Of a stretch of DNA of 64,000 nt, positions 10,101 through 19,027 are shown in pieces. The stretch covers positions 879,994 through 943,993 of the forward strand of contig MU270031.1 of NCBI GenBank assembly GCA_021432635.1. Direction: 5' to 3'. Origin of the DNA: Thozetella sp. PMI_491 (lineage: Eukaryota; Ascomycota; Sordariomycetes; Chaetosphaeriales; Chaetosphaeriaceae). The first letter of the stretch is position 1, and each line of letters opens with the position of its first letter. The position numbers were made by a program, and so were the translations under genes. Below the pieces are notes generated by a model, which did no database searches, was not told the origin of the DNA, and saw only the letters and a program-made list of their open reading frames with translations.

Positions 10101-13100
10101 GCTAATCTCAGCTGGTGCCGACCTAGAGGCCAGAGACAACCAAGGCCGGACCGCATTTTACGCACTCGTGGCGGCTCTAGGATCTTCAACCGTAGAAGAC
10201 ATTGCCTCTGTGATTAAGGATCTAGTAGGAGATGCGCCTCAGACTCGGCTACATACTGTCGACTTTCAAGGACGCAATCTGCTCTTTGCCTGTATCAAGG
10301 GCCCAAACCTGCCCATGATGAAGCATTTAGTGGCTGTAGGCCTGGACCCTAAGACAAGGGACTATGCCGGGAACACACTATGGCACTATGCCTTCGAGAT
10401 CTGCGTTGCACCGCCGTTCTCACCACTTTTTGATCTACTCCTCGAGCTGGGGGTCGATCTCGGGCAGAGAAATCACCACGGGAGGTTGCCACTACACCTC
10501 CTTTTTACACAAGGCTGGGGATCTCATATATTCTCGTTTTATACTCTCAGCTCCGTCGATGCAAAAGATAACGACGGCATCCGGCCCCTCCACATCGCAG
10601 TGCGGTTCTCGGTAAGGGATGTTGTGGCCTTGTTGGAAGCTGGCGCCAGTCCGACAGAGCCAACTCACGAAGGCATGACGCCACTCCACGTGGCCGCCAG
10701 GTTTCGGCAGCCCAACGTCATCGGAATACTGCTGGAGGCCATCACGAACAAGTCTGGCAAAGAAGGTCTCGCGGCTCATCTGAACAACTCGTATCGAACC
10801 CGTGTCCCTACGGCCCTACATCTTGCATGCCAGTCCGGGCAGCCAGAGTCGGTGGCGCTGCTCCTCGCCGCAGGCGCGAATCCCGAAAGATCGACGGGAG
10901 ATATGAAACCTCCTCTAATGTGGTGTATCAAGTATGAGGCTGAGGAGGCGCTTTGGGAAGCGCAACGCCTGAAAGGTTCTTATTCGCCAGACCCCCTTGG
11001 CATCAAGTTAGACGACTCTTGGCGGACACCATGCAAAAAGGCACCGTTGACCGGCTTAGAGGACATCTTGGATAGCTTGGTCGCTTATGGGGCGGACATG
11101 GTAATATCGAAAAACCACCAGGGTCTGACGAATCTCGACTCGGCAATTCGAGAAAGCTACGGCTGCGATTACACGACCGAGTGTCTGCTGAAGCTCGAGC
11201 GCCGGTTGGAGAAAACAGCTACTCCTGACACAAACGATGCAAAGGTGCTAGCGCTTATACCTTCGGCTATAGAACGATCGGAGTTGATAGCTTCTCTAGA
11301 AGCTCTAAGGAACAGCGAGTCGCCACGTATGCGCAGCCAAGCCCACCGCTCTCTTGCTAGCATGTATCGGCGAGGCGCTAACGAAAAGGCGCTCTTGCAA
11401 TCTGAGGCATGGAAGAACATTTCCCTTGCGAGGCTTGTCTGCAGTCCTCGTGCTTTCGAGCCTTACAGGACCGATGAATCGCTTTTCGCGTTGGCAGAAC
11501 AACATGAATGGGAGCTCATCGAGCGCTTATGCAGGGAAGAACCTAAGGAATCTTCAGACGAGACGCAAGAATGCAAAACTCTTTACCAGCTTATTTCTTT
11601 GGGTCTTCATGCCCTCATTCGAAGGATAGCGACAAAAGAGGAGATTCGTGGCGCGGAATCGACGCTCCAAACAAAGGTCCTAGTGCGGATCGCAGGACAT
11701 GCCGGAGCTCAGGCCAAAGGTTCGCGGCCAACTCTCATCGCGGCAGCCTGTCGGCGAGAGGCAGGAAACATGCCGATGCTTCGTCTTTTCGTCGAGGACT
11801 ACGAGCTCGACGTGAACGCACGGAGCTTCAGCTCTGTGACATTGGAAGGCGCCATACACGGGCTCTGTGCAGGCGAACATTGGTGGCAGGTGGCAGAGGC
11901 CTTGCCCTATCTGATCGACCACGGCGCAGATCTCGAGCTGCGCACTATCGACGGAGCCACGCCTCTGATGCACGCAATACGCCGCAAGTCAATCTTCTCT
12001 AGTCGGGTGATAAGAATGCTGATTGAACATGGCGCGGATGTTAACGCCGTCGACGATAGAGGCGCAAGCTGCCTGTCCCTTGCCGGCGCCGACATAGAGC
12101 TCACCAAGCTGCTGGTGAGCCGTAGAGCCACGGTGTCGCCGCAAGCACTGACCTCCGCCATCCGGGAGATGAATATTCCCGTCATCGAGGCACTCCTGAG
12201 CGCGGGTGCAGACGGAAATATGCGTCTCTCCCAGCTCAAGCCGGGGTCTGAACAGGTGTTTACTTTCGAGAATAGAACCGAAGGCGCCCATGAGATGTAT
12301 CCATTGTACTACGCAGCCTCTCACCATCACGGTGTTGGATACTATGGATACGGAAGGGCTAACACAGCTGAATCAAGAGAATCGCATCTACCCGTGATCA
12401 GGACACTGCTGGAGCACGGTGCAGACCCGTTGGCTAAGTTCATGAAGTGGGTTAATGGATCTGACGGGAGAATCTACGAGGAATGCACCATACTGCACGA
12501 TCTTCTCGAGGCAGGACAAATTGTTCACCCTTTCCTCGATCTGCCCGATATCGATGTAGATTGCCGCGACAGCAAGGGCCGGACGTTACTGCTGGCTGCA
12601 TGCCGAAATCCTTTTGGACTCGGTTGCGGCATCGATGCACTGATCGGGCACAAACACAAAAGTCCGGACAAACTCGACGTATGCGATACGAAAGAGCGAT
12701 CCTTTGCAGAAATTCTACTGGGCAGAGGCGCCTCTCCGACAGCTACAGATCTTCAAGGCATGAATGCTCTGCACCACATCCTGGCCATGAAAGATAGTCG
12801 CTTCATCGCCCAGTCGGTGCAGATATTGCTGTCCTATGCACCGGAACTGGCCCGTCAAACCGATTCTGCTGGTGAAACTCCACTTCACTATGCGCTCCGA
12901 AGAGTCAAGTACGCCGACGACTTCGAAATTGAGTCCATCTATATGCTCCTAGACGCCGGAGCCGATGTGTACCTCCCGAATGCACAAGGAGACACAGCTT
13001 TGCATCTTCTCGCGCCGTGGCTCGCGAGCGGAAGGCCGCCACCCTGCTCTATCGACGAGGACGAGGAGCTCTCCCTCGAAAGGCTGCCTTCCACAGACGC

Positions 13101-13509
13101 CTCACGCGACATGTTCATACGCTTCCTCTCTCTCGGGCTGCCTATCAATATCCGCAACCCGAAAGGCGAGACCCCTGCGTTTGTGTTCGTGCAGAGTCAA
13201 GACGCGTACTGTGCGGAATGGTACGCGGCAACCGGAGTGCAGACGGCCGCCTTGAAGCTGCTCGACGACGCGGGGGCAGACTTCTCCGCCGTCAATGCCG
13301 AGGGAGAGACGATGCTGCACGCCTTGGTCTCGCTCAATGTGAACCAGAAGGACAAGGGGGCCACGAGCATGATCGCGGGTCTCTTCCGGTCGCTGCTCGA
13401 CCGTGGCGTGGATGTGACGGCCGAGGACAACCGGAATCGGACCTGCTTGGACATTGCTGCTGCATTTGACAACCAGGCCATTCTGAAGCAGTTCGAGAAA
13501 TCGTCCTGA
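7129..13509 (+). CDS. NACHT-ankyrin STAND receptor (fungal NLR-like), 2126 residues
   Basis: A signal-transducing NTPase of the STAND class, the fungal counterpart of NLR immune receptors. The short N-terminus (about 1-45) has no recognisable effector domain. It is followed by the pre-NACHT segment seen in many fungal NLRs (IRRWLCPTSY, GTGDWLFSSPVFRTW). The NACHT core shows the P-loop GIPGSGKS (105-112), Walker B VVDALDE (201-207) and TSRP (235-238). A winged-helix-like region follows at about 300-420. From about 550 to the end lies a long ankyrin array, roughly 25 repeats of the TPLH / LLxxGAD type, some irregular. It is one uninterrupted 6.4-kb exon, so the gene is intact and under coding constraint. 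The adjacent secreted NLP gene makes a receptor/partner pairing possible but unproven. Confidence 0.93.
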   Translation: MARQKLPDTQQATSTAHFKWDDEDAVVLDRDDISDFNEENIIPESPETQAAIRRWLCPTSYAAENGEYRKHLASHLAGTGDWLFSSPVFRTWHESENDGMLCIKGIPGSGKSVVAATLIDRLSKEGRPVLYFFFRQIIDANHTPVALLRDWLAQLLSYSPPLQVRLKQYMSASRSLDSVSMNDLWRDVKIALVHLPEVYCVVDALDEMDRGNDAFLQALTELGRWRPARVKVAVTSRPVASVERPMRRIPMLNIRLDEVQVDEDITTYVRHRLSESTVPTSNHHLVKDAVPGRAKGLFLYAKLAMDAFTEEGADVHQVLKQLPADLNVMYTDLLREHARRSGVPDALQLSILSWVTHATRPLRLLEIAEMIYIQEPPESGRDIKALKDLVRTACGPLLEILSDETVCVIHHSLTEFLNGTTRNPGTSALSEVDQFPILEPGPTHSRLAEACIAALQSQYIATAQFPEGDPFRKTAGEDHDEAITFYWLREERGLDDKALRLQYPFIAYCKANWYIHARKAEELGHISDGLFHSIHLLLSGRTAGSFTALHDMEVRQDTRLHIAAGLGLALYVERLLQEGGADVHASNQVEVAPLFCAAERGHSAVVKLLLAHGADPNGPSASTGMSPLHAAARADHFDTVSLLLAAGGDPLATKTTEGYDSVRCGNAPVALYHTPLLYATFYGHEASTKAILPYLKDAKTVSRALTWAAQGGHPSLVKVIIQHPLADVNAKVRGDTPLFLASKKPDLESMVVLLRAGADPNIMSWCAIDESTRDVLTGRMDPETARKFGMGIRPGLNPLHSICGGASSYSNDWKRPVYSEILLECVSLMVDKGVNVNAKDERGYSALHYAAKSGFLPIVRFLLTAGADANSETPNGETPLHHCFDVDMARVLIEEGKADVNKPNMSHGITPLLSIGSNASLDTINLYLEHGADPEARDHRGRGAMHQSIANLPLLEALLAAGVSPNFTDNDGMTALHLTSPWQVQSPAVSKLISAGADLEARDNQGRTAFYALVAALGSSTVEDIASVIKDLVGDAPQTRLHTVDFQGRNLLFACIKGPNLPMMKHLVAVGLDPKTRDYAGNTLWHYAFEICVAPPFSPLFDLLLELGVDLGQRNHHGRLPLHLLFTQGWGSHIFSFYTLSSVDAKDNDGIRPLHIAVRFSVRDVVALLEAGASPTEPTHEGMTPLHVAARFRQPNVIGILLEAITNKSGKEGLAAHLNNSYRTRVPTALHLACQSGQPESVALLLAAGANPERSTGDMKPPLMWCIKYEAEEALWEAQRLKGSYSPDPLGIKLDDSWRTPCKKAPLTGLEDILDSLVAYGADMVISKNHQGLTNLDSAIRESYGCDYTTECLLKLERRLEKTATPDTNDAKVLALIPSAIERSELIASLEALRNSESPRMRSQAHRSLASMYRRGANEKALLQSEAWKNISLARLVCSPRAFEPYRTDESLFALAEQHEWELIERLCREEPKESSDETQECKTLYQLISLGLHALIRRIATKEEIRGAESTLQTKVLVRIAGHAGAQAKGSRPTLIAAACRREAGNMPMLRLFVEDYELDVNARSFSSVTLEGAIHGLCAGEHWWQVAEALPYLIDHGADLELRTIDGATPLMHAIRRKSIFSSRVIRMLIEHGADVNAVDDRGASCLSLAGADIELTKLLVSRRATVSPQALTSAIREMNIPVIEALLSAGADGNMRLSQLKPGSEQVFTFENRTEGAHEMYPLYYAASHHHGVGYYGYGRANTAESRESHLPVIRTLLEHGADPLAKFMKWVNGSDGRIYEECTILHDLLEAGQIVHPFLDLPDIDVDCRDSKGRTLLLAACRNPFGLGCGIDALIGHKHKSPDKLDVCDTKERSFAEILLGRGASPTATDLQGMNALHHILAMKDSRFIAQSVQILLSYAPELARQTDSAGETPLHYALRRVKYADDFEIESIYMLLDAGADVYLPNAQGDTALHLLAPWLASGRPPPCSIDEDEELSLERLPSTDASRDMFIRFLSLGLPINIRNPKGETPAFVFVQSQDAYCAEWYAATGVQTAALKLLDDAGADFSAVNAEGETMLHALVSLNVNQKDKGATSMIAGLFRSLLDRGVDVTAEDNRNRTCLDIAAAFDNQAILKQFEKSS

Positions 13510-13925
13510 ATAAAATCCTTGGGCCCACAGACTTCTTGGGGCATTCTAGTAACCTGCCATGTCATGATGACTTGGGACTCATGGATCAGCCAGTAAACAA
13601 ACCCCTATCCAGGGTCCACTTTTTTAGCATGCGCCTAAAATCTTCCTCACTGCCTTTCAAACAAGGAAGAGAGGTTACTATCGGGTATTTTGTGTTGTCT
13701 AGCATTCGATACCTCCCAATCAATAAGTTTCTATAGACTAGGTTCATTGCAAACAACTCCTGCTTGGAGCTGCGTAGCGTGATTAGCAGGCCGCAACCGT
13801 ACACCTTGATATGTAGCGCGGCTGATTTTGGCGCGGGCATCGAGCCAGTCGGATTATATCGCCAAAACATCGTCAGATGCATGGTCAATGCGCTTGTGTA
13901 TATCACCTGTGCAGCTAGCGCCCAG
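13510..13925. other. spacer between convergent genes
   Basis: The 3' ends of the NACHT-ankyrin and BMT6 genes face each other here. Nothing else is recognisable. Confidence 0.4.
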
Positions 13926-14978
13926 TCAGGATGCTACCTCGTCAACACGATAAATATGCATCTGATAGCGCATGTTCTCAAGCGCCATAGGATAGCGCAA
14001 GCCCTCTGCGAGTCGAAACCACACAGAGTCGTCCGACTCGAGCCTGACCCATTGACGGCCATCAATTGGATCCGCCTCCGTCGCCATGAGAACCTTGTCG
14101 AGCAGCCACTGCATGGGGTACCGCTTTTCCTGCTTCCCAACGCTCGTCTCTGAGTAGCTCCCGGGGCTGTCCACAACAAGGAGGAGAGAGCCGATGGGCA
14201 GGACGGAAGTGAGATCAAGCAGAAACTTGGTCGTCTTCCCGATCCCACTGGAAGTAAAGAGTTCGTTGAGGGTAAAGAGTAGTGTCACCAGACAGGGGAC
14301 GGGCCCGATTGTCTCGGCCAGCTTTGCCTTCTCCAGCTCGAGAATGTCTTGCAGCAGGAAGCGACATGTAACACGCGATGGTTCTAGCAGCGGAGCGTTG
14401 GCTTCCTTGGCCGCTGCGCTCGCATACTTGGACAGCGGCGGGGGGGTCGTGAGGGCTGTCTCGAGCTTCGAGACCACCTCTCCCCATGGTGCCAAGTCAA
14501 GGAGCGTGACATCCGCCGAGACGCCCTCGAGCTCGCTGACGGCCGCACCGAAGGCGACAGCCTCGGCCGCACCGCCTCCTATAGACAATACCCTCCAAAC
14601 AGCTGGAGGGTTCGCTTCTGTATTCACCCCATCGGAGCGGAAGATGTTCCCCAGATGGGGCCGAACGCTCTTCAAGATGTGGGCATAGCAGAGTGCACGC
14701 GTGGGGCTCCAACGTGCAGCATAGACCTCGAGCTTCTCCTGGGTGCCGAAAGCAGCTGCGAACTCGCGGTTGAAGAGGCCTTGTTTCACGTCCTGCAGCG
14801 TGGCCGTGAAGGTATCAGACGCAATCACGTCCTGGAACGAGTGCGCAAATATGTCGAGGAGGCGTTGCTGTGCGGTAATTTCCTCCTTGGTTGCCTGTGG
14901 TTTCTCGTTCCGCTCCTTGTCCGCAGCCGCCTTGGTCGACCTTGGGGCAGGGGCCTTTGCCGGGCCTTTTTTGCCCAT
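13926..14978 (-). CDS. BMT6: 25S rRNA (uridine-N3)-methyltransferase, Bmt6 family
   Basis: Bmt6 is a Rossmann-like SAM-dependent enzyme that methylates a uridine in 25S rRNA (U2843 in yeast) during ribosome biogenesis. This intronless gene encodes 350 residues. It has a basic N-terminal tail (GKKGPAKAPAPRSTK) and the segment ARWSPTRALCYAHIL. The SAM-binding loop LSIGGGAAEAVAFG is at about 131-144, and VTLLDLAPWGEVV follows. The LFTLNELFTSSG motif is also typical of this family, and SLLLVVDSPGSYSE comes before a C-terminal DSVWFRLAEGLRYP..LENMRYQMHIYR block. It is divergent from transketolase. A TTAGGG box lies about 100 nt upstream of the start. Assignment rests on recognising the family, not on an alignment. 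Confidence 0.85.
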   Translation of the reverse strand: MGKKGPAKAPAPRSTKAAADKERNEKPQATKEEITAQQRLLDIFAHSFQDVIASDTFTATLQDVKQGLFNREFAAAFGTQEKLEVYAARWSPTRALCYAHILKSVRPHLGNIFRSDGVNTEANPPAVWRVLSIGGGAAEAVAFGAAVSELEGVSADVTLLDLAPWGEVVSKLETALTTPPPLSKYASAAAKEANAPLLEPSRVTCRFLLQDILELEKAKLAETIGPVPCLVTLLFTLNELFTSSGIGKTTKFLLDLTSVLPIGSLLLVVDSPGSYSETSVGKQEKRYPMQWLLDKVLMATEADPIDGRQWVRLESDDSVWFRLAEGLRYPMALENMRYQMHIYRVDEVAS

Positions 14979-16290
14979 CGTGCATGCAAAAGAAACTGCT
15001 GAGGACGCCGTCTCGCGCCTCCACCATTAGCCGGGCGGTGGAAAGTGATCATCGCATTGCCGCCATGTATATTCGGGGTTAGGGTTCAGGGTTCAGGGAA
15101 TAGGAGAGTAGGAGCTTTGCCCCTCGGTGGCGTGGCGTACTAAGCACCGAAGAACGGAGGCACTACCGCCGGCTATTAAAAAAAAAGGGTGAGAGAGGGT
15201 CTAGCCTCAGGCCCGGTCGGCAGCCAGACAGACGCCGATCAAACTGGCCAATGACGACTCCCAGAGCTGCCATATGCGACACAGCGAGCAGCAGTTTGGC
15301 TCAGGCGCTTGCTTGGCCCTGGATCGGCTACTGCTAATGGGAGGAGTGAGAGGATGAATGGCCACACGACAGCAGCGGACGTGGGATGCGAGTTTCCCGG
15401 TAGTTTCAAGATGCCCTCTTAATCAGCAGTGCTCATTGCTCGCAAATCCGCGGCTGGACGGAGATACAGAAAAGAGGCAGGCCGCCTCGTTGGACGGAAA
15501 AGGCCGCATCGCAGCTAGCAGTAGCGCCTGGGCATGATCGAGTCGGAGCTCTATTTCCAAGGACTGACCAAGACCCAGCTGCTGAGTGAGCGAAAAAGGG
15601 ACTGCCGGTGGACACCCTTTTCTCGATAAGCAGGGCCTGGTCTCGCGCATTCCCCTTCGGGCGCCTTCCGGGGCGAGATGGGCAGCATTACGGCGTCTGT
15701 CCGTCTGTCTAGAAATGGATTCACCAAGCTCTACCCGGTCGAGCATGACGGCATGCAGCGTGATTCATCCATCCTCAGCTGGGGCGGCCGTGACGGGTGC
15801 AGAGGCAAGCGTTGCAGCATAGCTATCCGCCGAGTTCCCGAACTATCCGCACGCGCCCCTCCTGGGAGCTATCGAGAGTAGAGCTAAATTCCTCAAGGCT
15901 GAGCACGCGGGACTGCTTCATTGGGGCGATTGTCAGGTTGCCAGGGGGGCCCATCATTCACCCGAGCGAGCCACGCAGGTGCAGCAGACTAGACGCGAAA
16001 CCTGGGTCCCCCGTTGCGTCTCTCCGTTGCCCCCCTTCAAGCCCCTCGAGCCTTTCGAGGAGGAGCTCTGGCTGTGGGCGAGCCCCGCCGTGCATGCACC
16101 CCACCTCCATGAGCCAAAGAGTGTCAGGGAAACGGCGACCTCACACATAAAACTAGCAACCCCCACCTTCACTTCCGTCCTCGCAACACTCGGTCCTCTT
16201 CTTTTTCCCTCCTTCCCCTCTGCAAAAACTTTTTCTTTTGCAGACCTGCCTAGACCTCTCTCTATTTCTGTCCGTCCAACAGTCGCAATC
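14979..16290. promoter_or_regulatory. divergent BMT6 / transketolase intergenic region
   Basis: 1.3 kb without a credible gene. GGGTTAGGG followed by two TTCAGGG copies (about 15076-15097) lies just upstream of BMT6. The stretch before the transketolase start is pyrimidine-rich, as in highly expressed fungal promoters and leaders. Confidence 0.5.
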
Positions 16291-18774
16291 ATGGGCTTCA
16301 CCGACGCTGACAAGCTCGCCGTCAACACCATCCGTGTGCTGGCCGTAAGTCCCCTGCTCCGTGCTCCGTCCTCAACAAAACCCCGCCCCCGCCATCGAGG
16401 TTTGCTCTGGTCGCTGCCCCACCATGGCAGCGGGCAAGAGCAGTGGCCTGATCCCAGCCATGACAATGGTTCACAAGAGAGACACAGCAATTGCTCACTG
16501 TCCGGTGTCTATAGGCCGATGCTACCTTCGCTGCCAACTCGGGCCACCCCGGTGCCCCTATGTGAGCTCCCCTCGCCGCGCGAGACGCCCCTCCGCGTCC
16601 GCGACCCGTCAGCTAACCCAGTCGTAGGGGCATGGCACCGGTTGCCCACGTCCTCTTTACCAAGTTCATGAGATACAACCCCAAGAACCCTAAGTGGCTC
16701 AACAGGGATCGATTCGTCCTCTCGTAAGAGCTCCCCCGTTCCCGCACCCCCTTGGCGCTGCCAAAATGCTTGCAGTGCTAACGGGCGACCAGCAACGGCC
16801 ACGCTTGCATGCTCCAGTATGCTCTGCTCCACCTTGCTGGCTTCGGCCTCACCATTGACGACCTGAAGAAGTTCCGGGTATGCAGCCCCCATTCTTTCCT
16901 GCGGTCTGCGGCGCCTGTCTAACCAATAGCTGTGTGTAGTCCGTCGACAGCATCACCCCTGGTCACCCCGAGGCCCACGACACCCCCGGCATCGAGGTCA
17001 CCACTGGTCCTCTCGGCCAGGGTATCAGCAACGCCGTCGGTCTTGCAATGGCCCAGGCCCACACCGCTGCCACCTTCAACAAGCCCGGGTTTGACCTCGT
17101 CAACAACTACACATACGCCTTCCTTGGCGATGGCTGCTTGATGGAGGGTGTCTCCGGCGAGGCTTCGTCTCTGGCCGGCCATCTCCAGCTCGGCAACCTG
17201 ATTGCCATCTACGACGACAACCACATCTCCATCGATGGTGACACCAACCAGGCTTTCACTGAGGACGTCGCCAAGAGGTACGAGGCCTACGGCTGGGAGG
17301 TCCTCGTCGTCGAGGACGGCGACCACGATCTTGAGGGCATCGCCGCCGCCATCAAGAAGGCCCAGGAATCCAAGGACAAGCCTACCTTGATCAAGCTCCG
17401 CACCATCATTGGTTTCGGCTCCAAGAACCAGGGCACCCACGGCGTGCACGGCTCTCCCCTCAAGGCCGACGACATCAAGCAGCTCAAAGAGAAGTTCGGC
17501 TTCAACCCTGAGCAGAGCTTCGCCGTCCCCCAGGAGGTCTATGATGTCTACAACAAGGTCGGTGCCGCCGGTGCTGCCGCTGAGCAGGAGTGGAACCAGC
17601 TCTTCTCCAGCTATGGCCAGCAGTTCGCAGCTGAGCACGCGGACCTCGCTCGTCGTCTCAAGGGCGACCTCCCCGAGGGCTGGGAGAAGACCCTCCCCGT
17701 CTACACTCCTGCCGACCCTGCCATTGCCACCCGCACGCTCTCCCAGACCGTCCTCTCCAAGATCGTCGATGCTATCCCCGAGATCATCGGTGGTTCCGCC
17801 GATCTGACCCCCTCCAACCTGACCAAGGTCAAGAACACCATCGACTTCCAGCCCCCCTCCACTGGCCTCGGCGACTACTCCGGCCGCTACATTCGCTTCG
17901 GTGTCCGTGAGCACGCCATGGGCTCCATCCTTAACGGTCTCGTCGCCTACGGCACCCTCATCCCTTACGGTGGTACCTTCCTGAACTTCGTCTCGTACGC
18001 CGCCGGTGCCGTCCGTCTCTCGGCCCTGTCGCAGGTTCGCGTCCTCTGGGTCGCCACCCACGACTCGATCGGCCTCGGTGAGGACGGTCCTACCCACCAG
18101 CCTATCGAGACCCTCGCGCATTTCCGCGCGCTGCCCAACACCATGGTCTGGCGCCCGGCCGACGGCAACGAGACCAGCGCCGCCTACTACGTCTCCCTTA
18201 TCTCCAAGCACACCCCCAGCATCCTCGCCCTCTCGCGCCAGAACCTGCCCCAGCTCGAGGGCTCCCTCATCGAGAAGGCCGCCAAGGGCGGCTACGTCCT
18301 CAAGGAGCAGGAGGGCGCCGACATCACCCTGCTCGCCACCGGTTCCGAGGTCAGCATCGTTGTCGATGCCGTCAAGCTCCTCGCCGAGAAGCACAACGTC
18401 AAGGCCCGTGTCGTGTCGCTTCCCTGTTTCGAGGTCTTCGACTCACAGCCTAAGGACTACCGTCTCAGCGTCCTCCCCGACGGCATTCCCTCGCTCTCGG
18501 TCGAGGTGCTTTCTACCATGGGCTGGGAGAAGTATTCGCACGAGCAGTTCGGCCTGAACCGCTTCGGTGCTTCTGGTGCCTACAAGGATGTCTACAAGGC
18601 AAGCATACCCCGTGCCCTCGGGGATCAGAAACGCATGATAGGAGCTAACCCCCGAAACAGAAGTTCGAGTTTACCCCCGAGGGCATTGCCAAGCGCGCCC
18701 TTGCAACCATTGAGTTCTGGAAAGGAGCTACCATCCGCTCGCCTGTCAACCGCGCCTTCGACCAGATCATCTAG
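16291..18774 (+). CDS. TKL1: transketolase
   Basis: A thiamine-diphosphate enzyme of the non-oxidative pentose phosphate pathway that moves two-carbon units between ketoses and aldoses in the cytosol. Six exons join in frame to 684 residues: 16291-16344, 16515-16561, 16628-16723, 16793-16877, 16940-18598 and 18661-18774. Motifs include [20 protein letters not shown], the ThDP/Mg loop [55 protein letters not shown] and the C-terminal [12 protein letters not shown]. The last intron begins with GC (AAG^GCAAGC) and ends CAG, a non-canonical GC-AG intron with a GCTAAC branch site. No GT donor nearby restores the conserved KKFEFTPEG join. An AATAAA lies about 70 nt past the stop. Confidence 0.97.
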
Positions 18775-19027
18775 ACAACTTGAACGAAGACGGAGAGCGG
18801 CTGTAGAGAGAAGGACTAGGGGTCTTAGACGTTCTTCAGAGACAAATAAAAAAAAAGGATACCAGTCAACTGTATAACCTGCCGACGCTCGCCGGCATCT
18901 TTACTCTCCCGTGACCCATGGCGGTGATTTAATGCACGACCCTTTGTAAGTGTCTAGTATGGAACGCCTGTGTGTACGTCGGCGCTCTCAAAGCCCAACT
19001 GGGATTTGTAGCATCGTGACCCTCATG

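Noticed and set aside
16919-18394. 491-codon frame antisense to transketolase
   Set aside because: Artefact of the GC-rich codon use of transketolase, whose motifs are on the plus strand.
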